Assembly: GCA_051001455.1 (NCBI GenBank)
Contig: JBPCNH010000007.1
Location: 1 to 30,251, forward strand
DNA: 30,251 nt
From: JBPCNH01 sp051001455
GTDB lineage: Bacteria; Actinomycetota; CADDZG01; WHSQ01
Direction of reading: 5' to 3'
A program made the translations under genes and the position numbers. Under the pieces are notes generated by a model. It did not search any database, was not told the origin of the DNA, and was given only the letters and a program-made list of their open reading frames with translations. This document shows, one piece after another, positions 22,636 to 30,232 of this stretch. Numbering within the stretch: the stretch's first letter is position 1; each line of letters begins with the position of its first letter.

Positions 22636-24102
22636 TTACAGATGCGCCTCGGCCGGCAGTGCCCTCTTGCTGGATCCCGCGTCGGCCAGCATCTCCGCCG
22701 CCCAGCGATGAACGTCGTGCTTGGTCACCCGGCGCGCCATCGTCCCCATCCGCTTACGTGCCTCAGCGGGATCGAGCTCCAAAGCCACCTCGAGCGCCCT
22801 TGCGAGACCATCCACGTCGAAGGGATTGCAGGAAACCGCACCCTTCAATTCCAGAGCGGCTCCGGTGAATTCACTGAGGACGAGTACGCCGGATCCGCCG
22901 ACCGCCCCCTGACACGTGACGTACTCCTTAGCCACGAGGTTCATCCCGTCCTTCAGCGGAGTGATGACCATTACATCGGCAAGTGAATAGTAGGCAACGA
23001 GACGGTCACGCGAGACGGGGCGATGGAGGAAGTGCACGGGCACGTCACCACCGGGCTCGGTAAAGCGACCGTTGATCCGCCCAACGCTTTGCTCGACGCG
23101 CCCGCGAAGCTCGCGGTATTCACGCACCGAGGCCCGACTCGGAACGGCTATCTGCACGAGCACGATCTCGCCCCGCAGATCAGACCGTTCCTCGAGGAGC
23201 TGCTCGAAGGCCTCGAGACGCTCGGGTATGCCCTTCGTGTAATCGAGGCGATCCACTCCCAACATGACTTTCTTGCCGGCGAACTGACGGCGTAGCGTCT
23301 CCACCTCTTGCTTCACGCGGTCGGTCGTAGCAGCGTCGGCGAACTCCTGGGCATCGATCGATATGGCGTGCGCGCTCGAATTGACCATTCGTCCGTCGGG
23401 CAACGCGACCCGCGCTCCACTGGCCTGCGTATCCGGAAGGACGCGCCCACAGGTCCTGACGAAATTCTTGCGGTATCGGTCGGTGTGGAAGCCGACCACA
23501 TCGGCTCCGAGCAATCCTTCGAGGATCGCTCCGCGCCACGGCAAGCGCGAGAACAGTTCGGGAGGTGGAAAGGGGATGTGTAGGAAGAAGAGGATCCGTG
23601 CCTCGACCTTGGAGCGGATCATCTGGGGGACGAGCATCAAGTGGTAGTCGTGGATCCATACGGTAGCGTCCGGCCCCATCTTCTTCAGTTGTTTGATGGT
23701 CGCCCGGGCGAAATGCTCGTTGGCTTCTTGATAGTGCCGCCACCACGTTCGCTCGAAACGCGGCGGTTGGATCAGATCGTGGAATAGCGGCCAGATGGTG
23801 CGGTTCGAGAACCCGTGGTAGTAGCCGTTGACCAGGGCGCGCTCGAGCGGAACCGGCACGATCTTCATCGAAAGATCGGGGACGTTCGCGGGGACGCCGC
23901 TCGATCCGTCGTCCCAACCGATCCATGCCCCTTTGGCCCTCTCCATGATCGGGGCCAGCGCGGTGACCAAACCACCCGAGGCGCGTTTCCATGAGTCGCC
24001 GGATCGCGCTACCGGCAAACGGTTCGCAACGACGACAAGGGGCGACTGGGGGGCGTCCCCCGACTTCAGCTTGTCGACCAGGGATCTACTACCCGGCGGC
24101 AC
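22636..24102 (-). CDS. otsA: Alpha,alpha-trehalose-phosphate synthase (GT20)
   Basis: A 488-residue retaining glycosyltransferase that makes trehalose 6-phosphate from a nucleotide-glucose donor and glucose 6-phosphate in the cytoplasm. Signatures: 'VVVANRLPVARS', 'ASGGLVTALAPIM', 'WIHDYHLMLVPQMIR', 'FFLHIPFPPPELFSRLPWR', 'GADVVGFHTDRYRKNF', 'GVDRLDYTKGIPERL' and 'DGMNLVAKEYV', the donor-binding region. Length is normal. The start is GTG 24102 with a weak GAGAGAAGA upstream. No otsB phosphatase is adjacent. The gene ends 24 bases before the HesB-like gene's stop codon on the same strand, so the two probably share a transcript. Confidence 0.95.
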   Translation of the reverse strand: MPPGSRSLVDKLKSGDAPQSPLVVVANRLPVARSGDSWKRASGGLVTALAPIMERAKGAWIGWDDGSSGVPANVPDLSMKIVPVPLERALVNGYYHGFSNRTIWPLFHDLIQPPRFERTWWRHYQEANEHFARATIKQLKKMGPDATVWIHDYHLMLVPQMIRSKVEARILFFLHIPFPPPELFSRLPWRGAILEGLLGADVVGFHTDRYRKNFVRTCGRVLPDTQASGARVALPDGRMVNSSAHAISIDAQEFADAATTDRVKQEVETLRRQFAGKKVMLGVDRLDYTKGIPERLEAFEQLLEERSDLRGEIVLVQIAVPSRASVREYRELRGRVEQSVGRINGRFTEPGGDVPVHFLHRPVSRDRLVAYYSLADVMVITPLKDGMNLVAKEYVTCQGAVGGSGVLVLSEFTGAALELKGAVSCNPFDVDGLARALEVALELDPAEARKRMGTMARRVTKHDVHRWAAEMLADAGSSKRALPAEAHL

Positions 24103-24125
24103 TCTTCTCTCATGTGCCTCGGAAT

Positions 24126-24476
24126 CTACGCCCCGCTGGAGGGTGGCTGTGCCCCATCCGGGGGAGATTGCTCTAGAAGCGCCCCATCCGGGGGAGATTG
24201 CTCTAGAAGCCGGAAAGCGATCTGATCTTCCCGGACCTCGGCATCTAGAACCTTGTCATCGAGTAGCTCCGTGAGCGGTGCGGCTACGAAGACGTGGGCA
24301 TCCTGGGCCTGCAACACCTGGTCCGATTCCTCCGGTGACTCGGCGAGCGATAGCTCGACTGCGGTTCCCTCCGGCGTCGTCTGACCGGAGATCTTCAGCC
24401 CTGCGCCTTCGGGAACCCCGGGCTGGGAAGTTATCCCCTGGATCGCCTCGAGGGCAGATGGAGTGATGGCAAGCAT
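24126..24476 (-). CDS. HesB/IscA-like protein without cysteines, with duplicated C-terminal repeat
   Basis: A 116-residue protein of the actinobacterial HesB/IscA-like kind: 'MLAITPSALEAIQGI', 'GLKISGQ', 'AVELSLAESPEESDQVL', 'VFVAAPLTELLDDKVLDAEV'. The cysteines that bind Fe-S in true IscA are absent, so cluster assembly is unlikely. Role unknown. ATG 24476 is preferred to 24497 because AAAGGTGG lies about 7 bases before it and the family starts there. The C terminus carries LLEQSPPDGA twice in a row, from a 30-base tandem repeat. Confidence 0.75.
   Translation of the reverse strand: MLAITPSALEAIQGITSQPGVPEGAGLKISGQTTPEGTAVELSLAESPEESDQVLQAQDAHVFVAAPLTELLDDKVLDAEVREDQIAFRLLEQSPPDGALLEQSPPDGAQPPSSGA
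24151..24210. repeat. Perfect 30-bp tandem repeat, two units
   Basis: Units 24151-24180 and 24181-24210 are identical base for base. The length is a multiple of three, so the reading frame is kept and ten residues are doubled at the end of the HesB-like protein. Perfect identity implies a recent slippage or duplication event. Confidence 0.95.
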
Positions 24477-24621
24477 GTCGACCACCTTTCGAGTCATCGG
24501 CTCGGCCTCCGGGCGAGACCAAGGAAGGTCGTGCTTTGCCCCTCCTTCATAACAGCGACTGCTCGCCCCGCTTCACGAGCGGACTTCTCGGGCGCCACGT
24601 CAGGGAAGGCGGCGGATCAGA

Positions 24622-24741
24622 GGCGGCTCGACGTGCGCAGAGGAATGCTCGAGTCATGAAGACGAGCACTGCAAGATCTGTGCGGCCGCGTGCAAGCGTT
24701 GTCAGAAGGCGTGTGACGAGCTTCTGGCCGCGATGAAGTAA
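24622..24741 (+). pseudogene. C-terminal remnant of a Cys-rich DUF326-type (four-helix copper-binding-like) gene
   Basis: A plus-strand frame without a start reads 'STCAEECSSHEDEHCKICA' and continues 'AACKRCQKACDELLAAMK' to TAA 24739. The spaced CxxC/CxxxC pattern is that of the DUF326 four-helix-bundle family. Upstream the frame loses the pattern and no start codon fits, so the N-terminal part is gone. The rest of the 24498-24774 gap shows nothing else. Confidence 0.6.
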
Positions 24742-24774
24742 TCGTCGGCGCCAATAGGAACATGTAGGGATCGA

Positions 24775-25248
24775 TTACTTGAAAGTGCCCTCGTAATGGG
24801 CTTCGACCGCCGGCTCCCCTAACCAGTTGCACGCCACGAGCAGCACCGTGTCGCCCTTCTTCATAGGGGCGAGGATCTCTTCCTCGGGTGGAGCGAGTGA
24901 CTGTCCGACCTGCGCCTGATCACCTCGGTAGAGGGGCACGTCGCCATCCAAGATATAGATGTCGTGATCGCCGGCGAAACCCTCCATGTAGAAGCGGAGG
25001 GTGCCTTTGCCGGGAGCGGTAAACTCTTGCGCCGCCCAGTGCACACCCTCTTGGCCTGACGTACAACCCGGACGGGTAAAGCCTGCCTGAGCCCAGTTTT
25101 CATCTTTCGGGAAGGGAAGCAGATCGGCGCCGAAAGACTCTTCCACCTTTACCGGCTTCTTCTTCTTTTTCTTACCCGCCATAGCGGGAGCGGCCCCGAG
25201 CGAGGCCACCAGTCCGAGGGCGACGGCGAGAGCGATCATCCTGCGCAT
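24775..25248 (-). CDS. Small secreted protein with lysine tract (family member 3)
   Basis: A 157-residue exported protein: signal peptide 'MRRMIALAVALGLVASLGAA' with cleavage near AMA-G, then GKKKKKKPVKVEE and a beta-rich domain with two spaced Cys ('GCTSGQEG', 'VACNWLGE'). 'DHDIYILDGDVP' recalls the 'DLDIYLFNDACEP' of the next gene, and both end in a beta strand that includes HY ('EAHYEGTFK' here, 'FHYELKAS' there), so the genes are related. Just 3 bases separate it from the upstream gene. Function unknown. The domain may resemble bacterial pre-peptidase C-type beta sandwiches, which is only a guess. Confidence 0.8.
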   Translation of the reverse strand: MRRMIALAVALGLVASLGAAPAMAGKKKKKKPVKVEESFGADLLPFPKDENWAQAGFTRPGCTSGQEGVHWAAQEFTAPGKGTLRFYMEGFAGDHDIYILDGDVPLYRGDQAQVGQSLAPPEEEILAPMKKGDTVLLVACNWLGEPAVEAHYEGTFK

Positions 25249-25251
25249 CGT

Positions 25252-25746
25252 TTAGCTCGCTTTCAGCTCGTAGTGGAACGTAACCGGGTCACCCGCGTAG
25301 TTGTGGACCAAGATGTAAGCGGTTTCCCGAGTGAGCGATCCCGATTCGTCGGTACTGGGAGGGTTGAACGCGAGGATCGGCTCACACGCGTCGTTGAAAA
25401 GGTAGATGTCGAGGTCGTAAGGGAGCACGTCTCCCGCTGCATTCGGCTGACCGACTACGGAGATGAGCGCCTCCTTACCTTGGTAGGGCTCGGGAACCTC
25501 CCACACGTACGCATCGAAACCGTTGCTCGAAGGGAGTGAGCACGTGTTGATGAACTCCTGGGGGGTGAGACCGACGACGGTTCCTGAGTTCCCGTAGACG
25601 ACGGGATGACCAACATCGACTGTTACCTCTTCGCTCTTGTACGGCTTCGGACCCTTCTTCTTCTTTTTCTTGGCAGCGGCCGCCGGCGCGCCGAACGCAG
25701 CCGCGATGGCCAACACAAGCCCGACAATCAGGAGTTTGCGAGTCAT
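25252..25746 (-). CDS. Small secreted protein with lysine tract (family member 2)
   Basis: A 164-residue exported protein: signal peptide 'MTRKLLIVGLVLAIAAAFGA' ending AAAA, then KKKKKKGPKPYKSEE and a beta-rich domain ('YVWEVPEPYQGKEALISVVG', 'PYDLDIYLFNDACEPI', 'ETAYILVHNYAGDPVTFHY'). Two Cys may form a disulfide. It lies 3 bases from its neighbours on both sides, so the three genes form one operon. Function unknown. Confidence 0.8.
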   Translation of the reverse strand: MTRKLLIVGLVLAIAAAFGAPAAAAKKKKKKGPKPYKSEEVTVDVGHPVVYGNSGTVVGLTPQEFINTCSLPSSNGFDAYVWEVPEPYQGKEALISVVGQPNAAGDVLPYDLDIYLFNDACEPILAFNPPSTDESGSLTRETAYILVHNYAGDPVTFHYELKAS

Positions 25747-25749
25747 TGA

Positions 25750-26301
25750 CTACCTCTTACCTTTCTTGCCCTTTTTCTTCGTGGGCGGCTTGGCTTCGTA
25801 GGTGAAAGTCGCGTCGTACCCGTAATAATCGGGGCCCCCGTACATACAAACGATCGCGTCGGTCGCGCCCTCGGGAACGATGCCCTCCTCGCCGCCCTCC
25901 TCGCGGGTGCCGTAATCGACGGAGGCAGGCGTGCCGCCGTTGACGGGATCATCAGCGACGTCTTCGAAAGGAGGCATGTAGGTGTAGAGGAAGATGTCAA
26001 GATCGACCGTGCCGCTGCCACCGGTGGGCTCGAGTACGAACTTGCCGTTCCAGGTCGACTCGTCGATCGCCAAGCGGTAGCCGAACACTTCGTTGCCTTG
26101 GCCCGCGGCGGTCTGCGTGATACGGCGGGTCAAGCCGCCCCAACAGCCGTCGAACGTGCCCTGAGCGAACACGGCCGGGAAGAGGATCGAGCCTTCCACG
26201 GTCTGCCCTTTCGCTTTCTTCGCCTTCTGGGCGGTCGCGGGCAGGGCCAGCAGCGAGGCTGCCAGAGCCGAGACCAGTCCGATAATGAGTAGCTTCCTCA
26301 T
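25750..26301 (-). CDS. Small secreted protein with lysine-rich ends (family member 1)
   Basis: A 183-residue exported protein: signal peptide 'MRKLLIIGLVSALAASLLAL' with cleavage near ATA-Q, then QKAKKAKGQ, a beta-rich domain with 'SGTVDLDIFLYTYMP' and 'VCMYGGPDYYGYDATFTYEA', and a basic end 'PPTKKKGKKGKR'. The shared 'DLDI-(Y/F)-L' core and closing beta strand tie it to the two genes after it. It is first in a three-gene run. Function unknown. Confidence 0.8.
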   Translation of the reverse strand: MRKLLIIGLVSALAASLLALPATAQKAKKAKGQTVEGSILFPAVFAQGTFDGCWGGLTRRITQTAAGQGNEVFGYRLAIDESTWNGKFVLEPTGGSGTVDLDIFLYTYMPPFEDVADDPVNGGTPASVDYGTREEGGEEGIVPEGATDAIVCMYGGPDYYGYDATFTYEAKPPTKKKGKKGKR

Positions 26302-26371
26302 GGTGTTCCTCCCCTTAAGGGTCGTTGTCGTTACCTTTAGCGTTCTCCAACGGGCTCCGACCTCCTGCCGG

Positions 26372-26400
26372 GCAGGCCCGACGGCGGTGCCTGCTTTTTA
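26372..26400 (+). terminator. Hairpin with T-run, oriented on the plus strand
   Basis: GCAGGC (26372-26377) pairs with GCCTGC (26389-26394), followed by TTTTTA. It reads as an intrinsic terminator for plus-strand transcription, although both flanking genes are on the minus strand, so it could stop antisense RNA. An overlapping CCTGCC/GGCAGG hairpin lies at 26364-26376. Confidence 0.4.
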
Positions 26401-26404
26401 GCCG

Positions 26405-27553
26405 CTAGAGCTTGCCGTTCCACTTCAAGATGTCGATCCCTCTGGTGTAGTCGATCGCATACACGATCCGGTTGTTGAGCCAGTAGGCAGCCGAGGTCGA
26501 ACCGCCGTGAGGGATGAAGTAGCCCTCTTCACTGATCTTGCCCTTGTTGGAGATCCGCACGAAGCGTGTGCCGTGCTCGTACGAGCCCAGGGCAACCATC
26601 CCACCGTTCTTGAAGGTCGGGTTCTCCTGGAACCAGTGTGCCGAACAGCCGAGACCGTTCACGGCAGGGCTGCCGTCCTGGTACGTACCACCCTGCAACC
26701 TGAAGCTATCGATCAAGGTGAAGGTGCGGGACTTCTTGTACTTAGACGCGTCCCAGGTCATGAAGTGCCCGTTGGACTCGCCGCAACGACCGGTAGCGTT
26801 CGTTTCGCTCGAGAACATGACGAACTTGTCCTTGGCCTTTCGGGGCCAGGCATTGGAGTGGATCCCCCCGGTCACCTCTTCGGAGTCCCCGACGGCCAGG
26901 AGTTTCGGCTTGGTCGGATCCTTGCGGGCATCAAGCAGCATGATCGGACGAGAAGAAGTGAGGACCAGGCCCGGCGCGACCTCGTTCACATCGTGACCGC
27001 TCTGCACCGGCATCCCATCGCCCCACTTGGTGTCGACCTGCTTCGGGTCGCTCGGGTCACGTAGGTCCCAGATGTTCCCATTAGAGCCGTACAGCCATTT
27101 GCAGTCGAGCACACACTCGGCGGTATGGGCCCCGCCGCTGGTGAGGTGACCGATCAAGGTCGGATTGGTCTTGTCCTCGATGTCGTAGACGAAGACGTGA
27201 GCTACCGGGAGCTGTTGCGAGAAGACCAAGATCCTGCCGTTGGTGGCAACGTCCTCATTCTCGAAACGGAATCCGGTGCCCTGCTGAGCGGTGTCCTCGA
27301 CGAAAGCCTTCTTCGCGAGCAACTCGGGGTTGAGGGGATCGGAGATGTCGTAGATCGAGAAGTCCTTCCAACTCGTCACATAGAAGTAGTCGCCCACGGC
27401 CTTGGCGCCGGTAGCGGTCCCCACTTCGAAGGGGATGAACTTCATGTATTCGACGTCCTCGGATTCCCAACCATCGGTGGGTCCTGCCGAGGCGCCGGTA
27501 AAGCTCGATAACGGCAGCAGGGCAAGAGCCAGTAGCGCAGCGATCCTCTTCAC
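26405..27553 (-). CDS. Secreted LVIVD-repeat / beta-propeller-like protein
   Basis: A 382-residue exported protein. Signal peptide 'MKRIAALLALALLPLSSFTG' with cleavage near ASA-G. Repeats of LVIVD type follow: 'YFYVTSWKDFSIYDISDPLN', 'HVFVYDIEDKTNPTLIGHL', 'NGNIWDLRDPSDPKQV', 'PIMLLDARKDPTKPKLLAVG', 'RFVRISNKGKISEEGYFIPH', ending 'VYAIDYTRGIDILKW'. Such propellers usually act outside the cell in binding, and no catalytic site is evident. A related very short protein is encoded at 29678. Upstream (27554-27720) is a divergent promoter region shared with a small plus-strand ORF. Confidence 0.85.
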   Translation of the reverse strand: MKRIAALLALALLPLSSFTGASAGPTDGWESEDVEYMKFIPFEVGTATGAKAVGDYFYVTSWKDFSIYDISDPLNPELLAKKAFVEDTAQQGTGFRFENEDVATNGRILVFSQQLPVAHVFVYDIEDKTNPTLIGHLTSGGAHTAECVLDCKWLYGSNGNIWDLRDPSDPKQVDTKWGDGMPVQSGHDVNEVAPGLVLTSSRPIMLLDARKDPTKPKLLAVGDSEEVTGGIHSNAWPRKAKDKFVMFSSETNATGRCGESNGHFMTWDASKYKKSRTFTLIDSFRLQGGTYQDGSPAVNGLGCSAHWFQENPTFKNGGMVALGSYEHGTRFVRISNKGKISEEGYFIPHGGSTSAAYWLNNRIVYAIDYTRGIDILKWNGKL

Positions 27554-27720
27554 GGATACTCCTCGTCTCGTTGGGTTCGTGCTAGAGGTTCGCCCGATAT
27601 GTCCCTACTCCTGCCCGCAGGACTCGGATCCGGCCTCTCCGCGGCTTCTCTCCGGGAAGCTCAGGGCCTGGGGTATACCTGACGGAAGATCACACACCCC
27701 GCGAGCCCAGGGATCCGCTT

Positions 27721-27906
27721 ATGCCGACCAGAGATGAACAAGCCACAGAGCTGAACGAGATCCTCGACGAGATGACCTATGACATCACCGCGGTACGCAC
27801 GGCCGGCCTCGATAGGCCGGACGATGCGATCGGCGCTCTGGACAGCCTTCAGAAGAAAGTGGCGGATGCCCGAGCGCTGGCGGCAGGCATCCGAGCCGAG
27901 CACTAA
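27721..27906 (+). CDS. Small helical acidic protein
   Basis: 61 residues, MPTRDEQATELNEILDEMTY onward, predicted to be mostly helical with heptad-like spacing ('ALDSLQKKVADARALAAGI'). Preceded by AGGG about 8 bases before ATG 27721. Its TAA stop lies in the left edge of an inverted repeat shared with the convergent hydrolase gene. I do not recognise a family. Codon use and the bracketed position support a real gene. Confidence 0.55.
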   Translation: MPTRDEQATELNEILDEMTYDITAVRTAGLDRPDDAIGALDSLQKKVADARALAAGIRAEH

Positions 27907-27962
27907 CCCAAATCTTCAAATCTCTCGACCCGGGCAGTGGTGAATTTTGAAGATTTGGATTA
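27904..27962. terminator. AT-rich 13-bp inverted repeat between convergent stops, likely bidirectional terminator
   Basis: CCAAATCTTCAAA (27908-27920) and TTTGAAGATTTGG (27946-27958) match perfectly. After one mismatch the outer three bases also pair, and these are the stop codons TAA and TTA of the two convergent genes. The 25-base loop is long for an intrinsic terminator. Confidence 0.6.
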
Positions 27963-29555
27963 GCGAAGCAGCGGCAGGTCTAGATAGGAACGGTCCAGGT
28001 CCACGACCATGTTCGCTCGTTCCTCATTAGGAGCCACCCAGGTGGAGCTCGACGAGGCGATGATCACCTCGAGATGTGAGTCGCCATCCACGACATGGTC
28101 CTTGTCGATGAACTCGAGGTCGAAGTTGTAGAACTTGCCCGGTTCGAGGTCCTTCCCCTTCGCCAGCCCATCGCGGTAACGGAGATTCATGAATGCCCGG
28201 GATACGACGGTGCATCCGCCGGAGCTACTCGACTCGCAGAGGACGGCCACGAGATGTCCCGTGGGTTTATCGCTCTTGGCACGCAGTCGCAGCACCGGAG
28301 TTCCTTGGAAACGGATGTTCGAGGTGGCCTCGAGTGGGACCCTCACGTAACGGCCCGAGCCGATCCCCCTGGTCATCTCCGATTCTGTAAGTAGGCCGTC
28401 GTCGAGATACGAGAACTCCCCGCCCTCTAACGGGACGCGGTGACGCTTAGTCTTGCCCCAGGTCTCCTCGAGACGCCATTCCCGGTCGTTGGTCTGAACC
28501 CTGACGGCGGGCTCATTCTCGACACCGTTGCGCACCCCATACAGCCACCGCTCGTACCACTTCTCCAGGAAGACGTCCCATTCCGGGTACCGGCTTCGGG
28601 GAGACGCGTGCGGCCATTGTCCGAGCACGAGCGCCTTCTCGCCCGGGAGCGCCTCATACCAGGCGGTTCCTTCCCAGGTCTTCACGTTGAAGTCGAGCTG
28701 CCCGTGAGCGACGAGTACCGGAACCTTCACCTTGTGAGCGCGCCGCAAGTAGTCACGTTCTTTCCAGAACGCGTCGTAATCGGGTTGCGAGCTGTACGCC
28801 TTCATCATTATCTCCACGCGATCGCAGAGATTCCAGCGCATCGCTACCTGTTGAGCTTGAGTGAGCACAGCCGGATCGGGAGGTGGCAGGAAGCCGTAGC
28901 CGAACATGAAATCGGGCGGAGTGACACCGGGCGGGTCGATGTCGACGCCTTCACCGGACGTAGTGGCCCGAACGCCCTGCTGGTAGGAATAGCCGTACCA
29001 GCGGCTGATCGCAGAGATCGGAACGATCGTCGCCAGATGTGGCGGGTTCTCGACCGCAGCCGCATTAGCTGTAGTTCCGTCATAGGACGCTCCGGTCATG
29101 GCCACTTTGCCGTTCGACCATCCCTGCGTGCCGAGCCACTCGACGAGGTCGTAACCGTCCTGGCGCTCGTTCTTGCCGCCGTAGTCCCAACATCCGCCTG
29201 AGTTGTAGGTGCCACGCACATCTGCCAGGGCATAGGCATAACCCTTGGGAACGAACAAGGCAGCGTCGCCGCTGGGCAGGTTCTCCTCATTCGTATCCAG
29301 AGCCTTGTAGAGCACGTGGTACGGCGTCAGCTGGAGGATCACCGGTACTTTCACGCCCTTGGGCGTCACGGGACGCCAGATATCGACGGCCAGCTCGACG
29401 TCATCGCGCATGGGGACGAACACCCGCTCGTAGGTGAAGTCCGAGTAGTAGCGAGGGCCTGCCTGGGCCTCCGCCGGTGGAGGAGCCACCGACCCGGGCA
29501 CGATCACGGCACCTGCGAGGAGAGCGAGCGTCAGAACCAATCGGGAGGAGCGCAT
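27960..29555 (-). CDS. Secreted CocE/NonD-family (X-Pro dipeptidyl-peptidase-like) hydrolase
   Basis: About 531 residues starting at ATG 29555 (MRSSRLVLTLALLAGAVIV), with a signal peptide cleaved near AEA-Q. The alpha/beta-hydrolase part has the nucleophile elbow 'MTGASYDGTTANAAA', the acid in 'VAHGQLDFNVKTW' and the His in 'LGQWPHASP'. 'LADVRGTYNSGG' and 'DGYDLVEWLGTQGWSNGKV' are hallmarks of the peptidase S15/CocE group. The C-terminal 200 residues form the jelly-roll domain typical of X-Pro peptidases. The substrate may be a peptide or an ester. The longer frame to 29594 adds 13 residues before a good signal peptide and is not preferred. Confidence 0.88.
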   Translation of the reverse strand: MRSSRLVLTLALLAGAVIVPGSVAPPPAEAQAGPRYYSDFTYERVFVPMRDDVELAVDIWRPVTPKGVKVPVILQLTPYHVLYKALDTNEENLPSGDAALFVPKGYAYALADVRGTYNSGGCWDYGGKNERQDGYDLVEWLGTQGWSNGKVAMTGASYDGTTANAAAVENPPHLATIVPISAISRWYGYSYQQGVRATTSGEGVDIDPPGVTPPDFMFGYGFLPPPDPAVLTQAQQVAMRWNLCDRVEIMMKAYSSQPDYDAFWKERDYLRRAHKVKVPVLVAHGQLDFNVKTWEGTAWYEALPGEKALVLGQWPHASPRSRYPEWDVFLEKWYERWLYGVRNGVENEPAVRVQTNDREWRLEETWGKTKRHRVPLEGGEFSYLDDGLLTESEMTRGIGSGRYVRVPLEATSNIRFQGTPVLRLRAKSDKPTGHLVAVLCESSSSGGCTVVSRAFMNLRYRDGLAKGKDLEPGKFYNFDLEFIDKDHVVDGDSHLEVIIASSSSTWVAPNEERANMVVDLDRSYLDLPLLR

Positions 29556-29677
29556 GGTGCAGGGTTCAACGGCCGGTGCCCCGCTCCTTCCCACGAGCCG
29601 AGCTCATCGAAAGAGGTGGCCCCGGCGGGGCAAACTAGGATGCAGGCGACAAAACGGATAAGGAACGTGGAGGTTTG

Positions 29678-29932
29678 ATGCGGAAGCTCGTCATCGCCCT
29701 GCTGGCTCTCTCCCTGGCCGCCTTGGGCCCCGCCTCACCGGTCTCGGGGCGGCAACTGGACGAGGGATCCGACAACATCCGGCTTCTCTCCAACGTCCCG
29801 CTGAACGGCGCCACCGATCTCCTCGGCGACGGCACCAACACGTGGGACGCTCAGTGGTATCGCGGCAAGGTCTACGTGGGTGACTCTGGCCGTGGGCTCG
29901 ACATACTGGAGATCACCGATCTGGAGCGCTGA
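29678..29932 (+). CDS. Very short secreted LVIVD-like protein (possible internally deleted gene)
   Basis: 84 residues: signal peptide 'MRKLVIALLALSLAALGPAS', then 'DNIRLLSNVPLNGATDLLGD' and 'WDAQWYRGKVYVGDSGRGLD' ending ILEITDLER. The last part corresponds to the final repeat of LVIVD/propeller proteins (the 26405 gene ends 'VYAIDYTRGIDILKW'), and the front looks like an N-terminal segment. The middle repeats are missing, so this is either an internal deletion or a genuine mini-protein. ATG 29678 has a GGAGG site about 5 bases before it, which favours it over the TTG at 29675. Confidence 0.65.
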   Translation: MRKLVIALLALSLAALGPASPVSGRQLDEGSDNIRLLSNVPLNGATDLLGDGTNTWDAQWYRGKVYVGDSGRGLDILEITDLER

Positions 29933-29995
29933 GGCCGTAAGGAACCTCGAACTCGATCGGCAGGCCGTCTCGCCGCCTGCCGGATCGCTCGAGCG

Positions 29996-30232
29996 GTGAC
30001 CGCGGCGGGCAGGGACCTCTCGGTCCGCTCGTGGATGGAGCGCCGCACTTATTCGGCTGGCGCTTACGACGCCGCCGGGCTGCTCGAACGTAAGAGCGGG
30101 ACCGTCAGCGTGATACTGCCGGCGCGCAACATTGCGCGGACGCTGCCGGACACCCTCGCCCCCCCCCTCCCCCACGAACACCCCCGACCCCTCGACAAAC
30201 TTTTAGTGGTCGACTCGGCTTCTCCCCATTGA
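29996..30232 (+). pseudogene. N-terminal part of a GpgS-like glycosyltransferase, degraded near the window end
   Basis: A GTG start gives 78 residues resembling the start of glucosyl-3-phosphoglycerate synthase (GT2/GT81): 'VRSWMERRTYSAG', 'KSGTVSVILPARN', 'LDKLLVVDSASP'. Where the family continues D-x-G-S-x-D-(G)-T the frame meets TGA (30230-30232), and the same frame then reads TTEDAQ to the end. The stretch 30153-30235 is rich in C-runs and out-of-character substitutions. I think this is either a decayed gene or poor sequence at a contig end. Confidence 0.5.

Noticed and set aside
29930..29932. TGA ending the short LVIVD-like gene as a recoded codon joining it to the GpgS-like frame
   Set aside because: The two parts belong to unrelated families and the residues between them look non-coding.
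30230..30232. In-frame TGA in the GpgS-like frame as a third selenocysteine codon
   Set aside because: The expected residue there is Gly or Asp, not Cys, no hairpin of the right kind is seen before the window ends, and the local sequence looks damaged.
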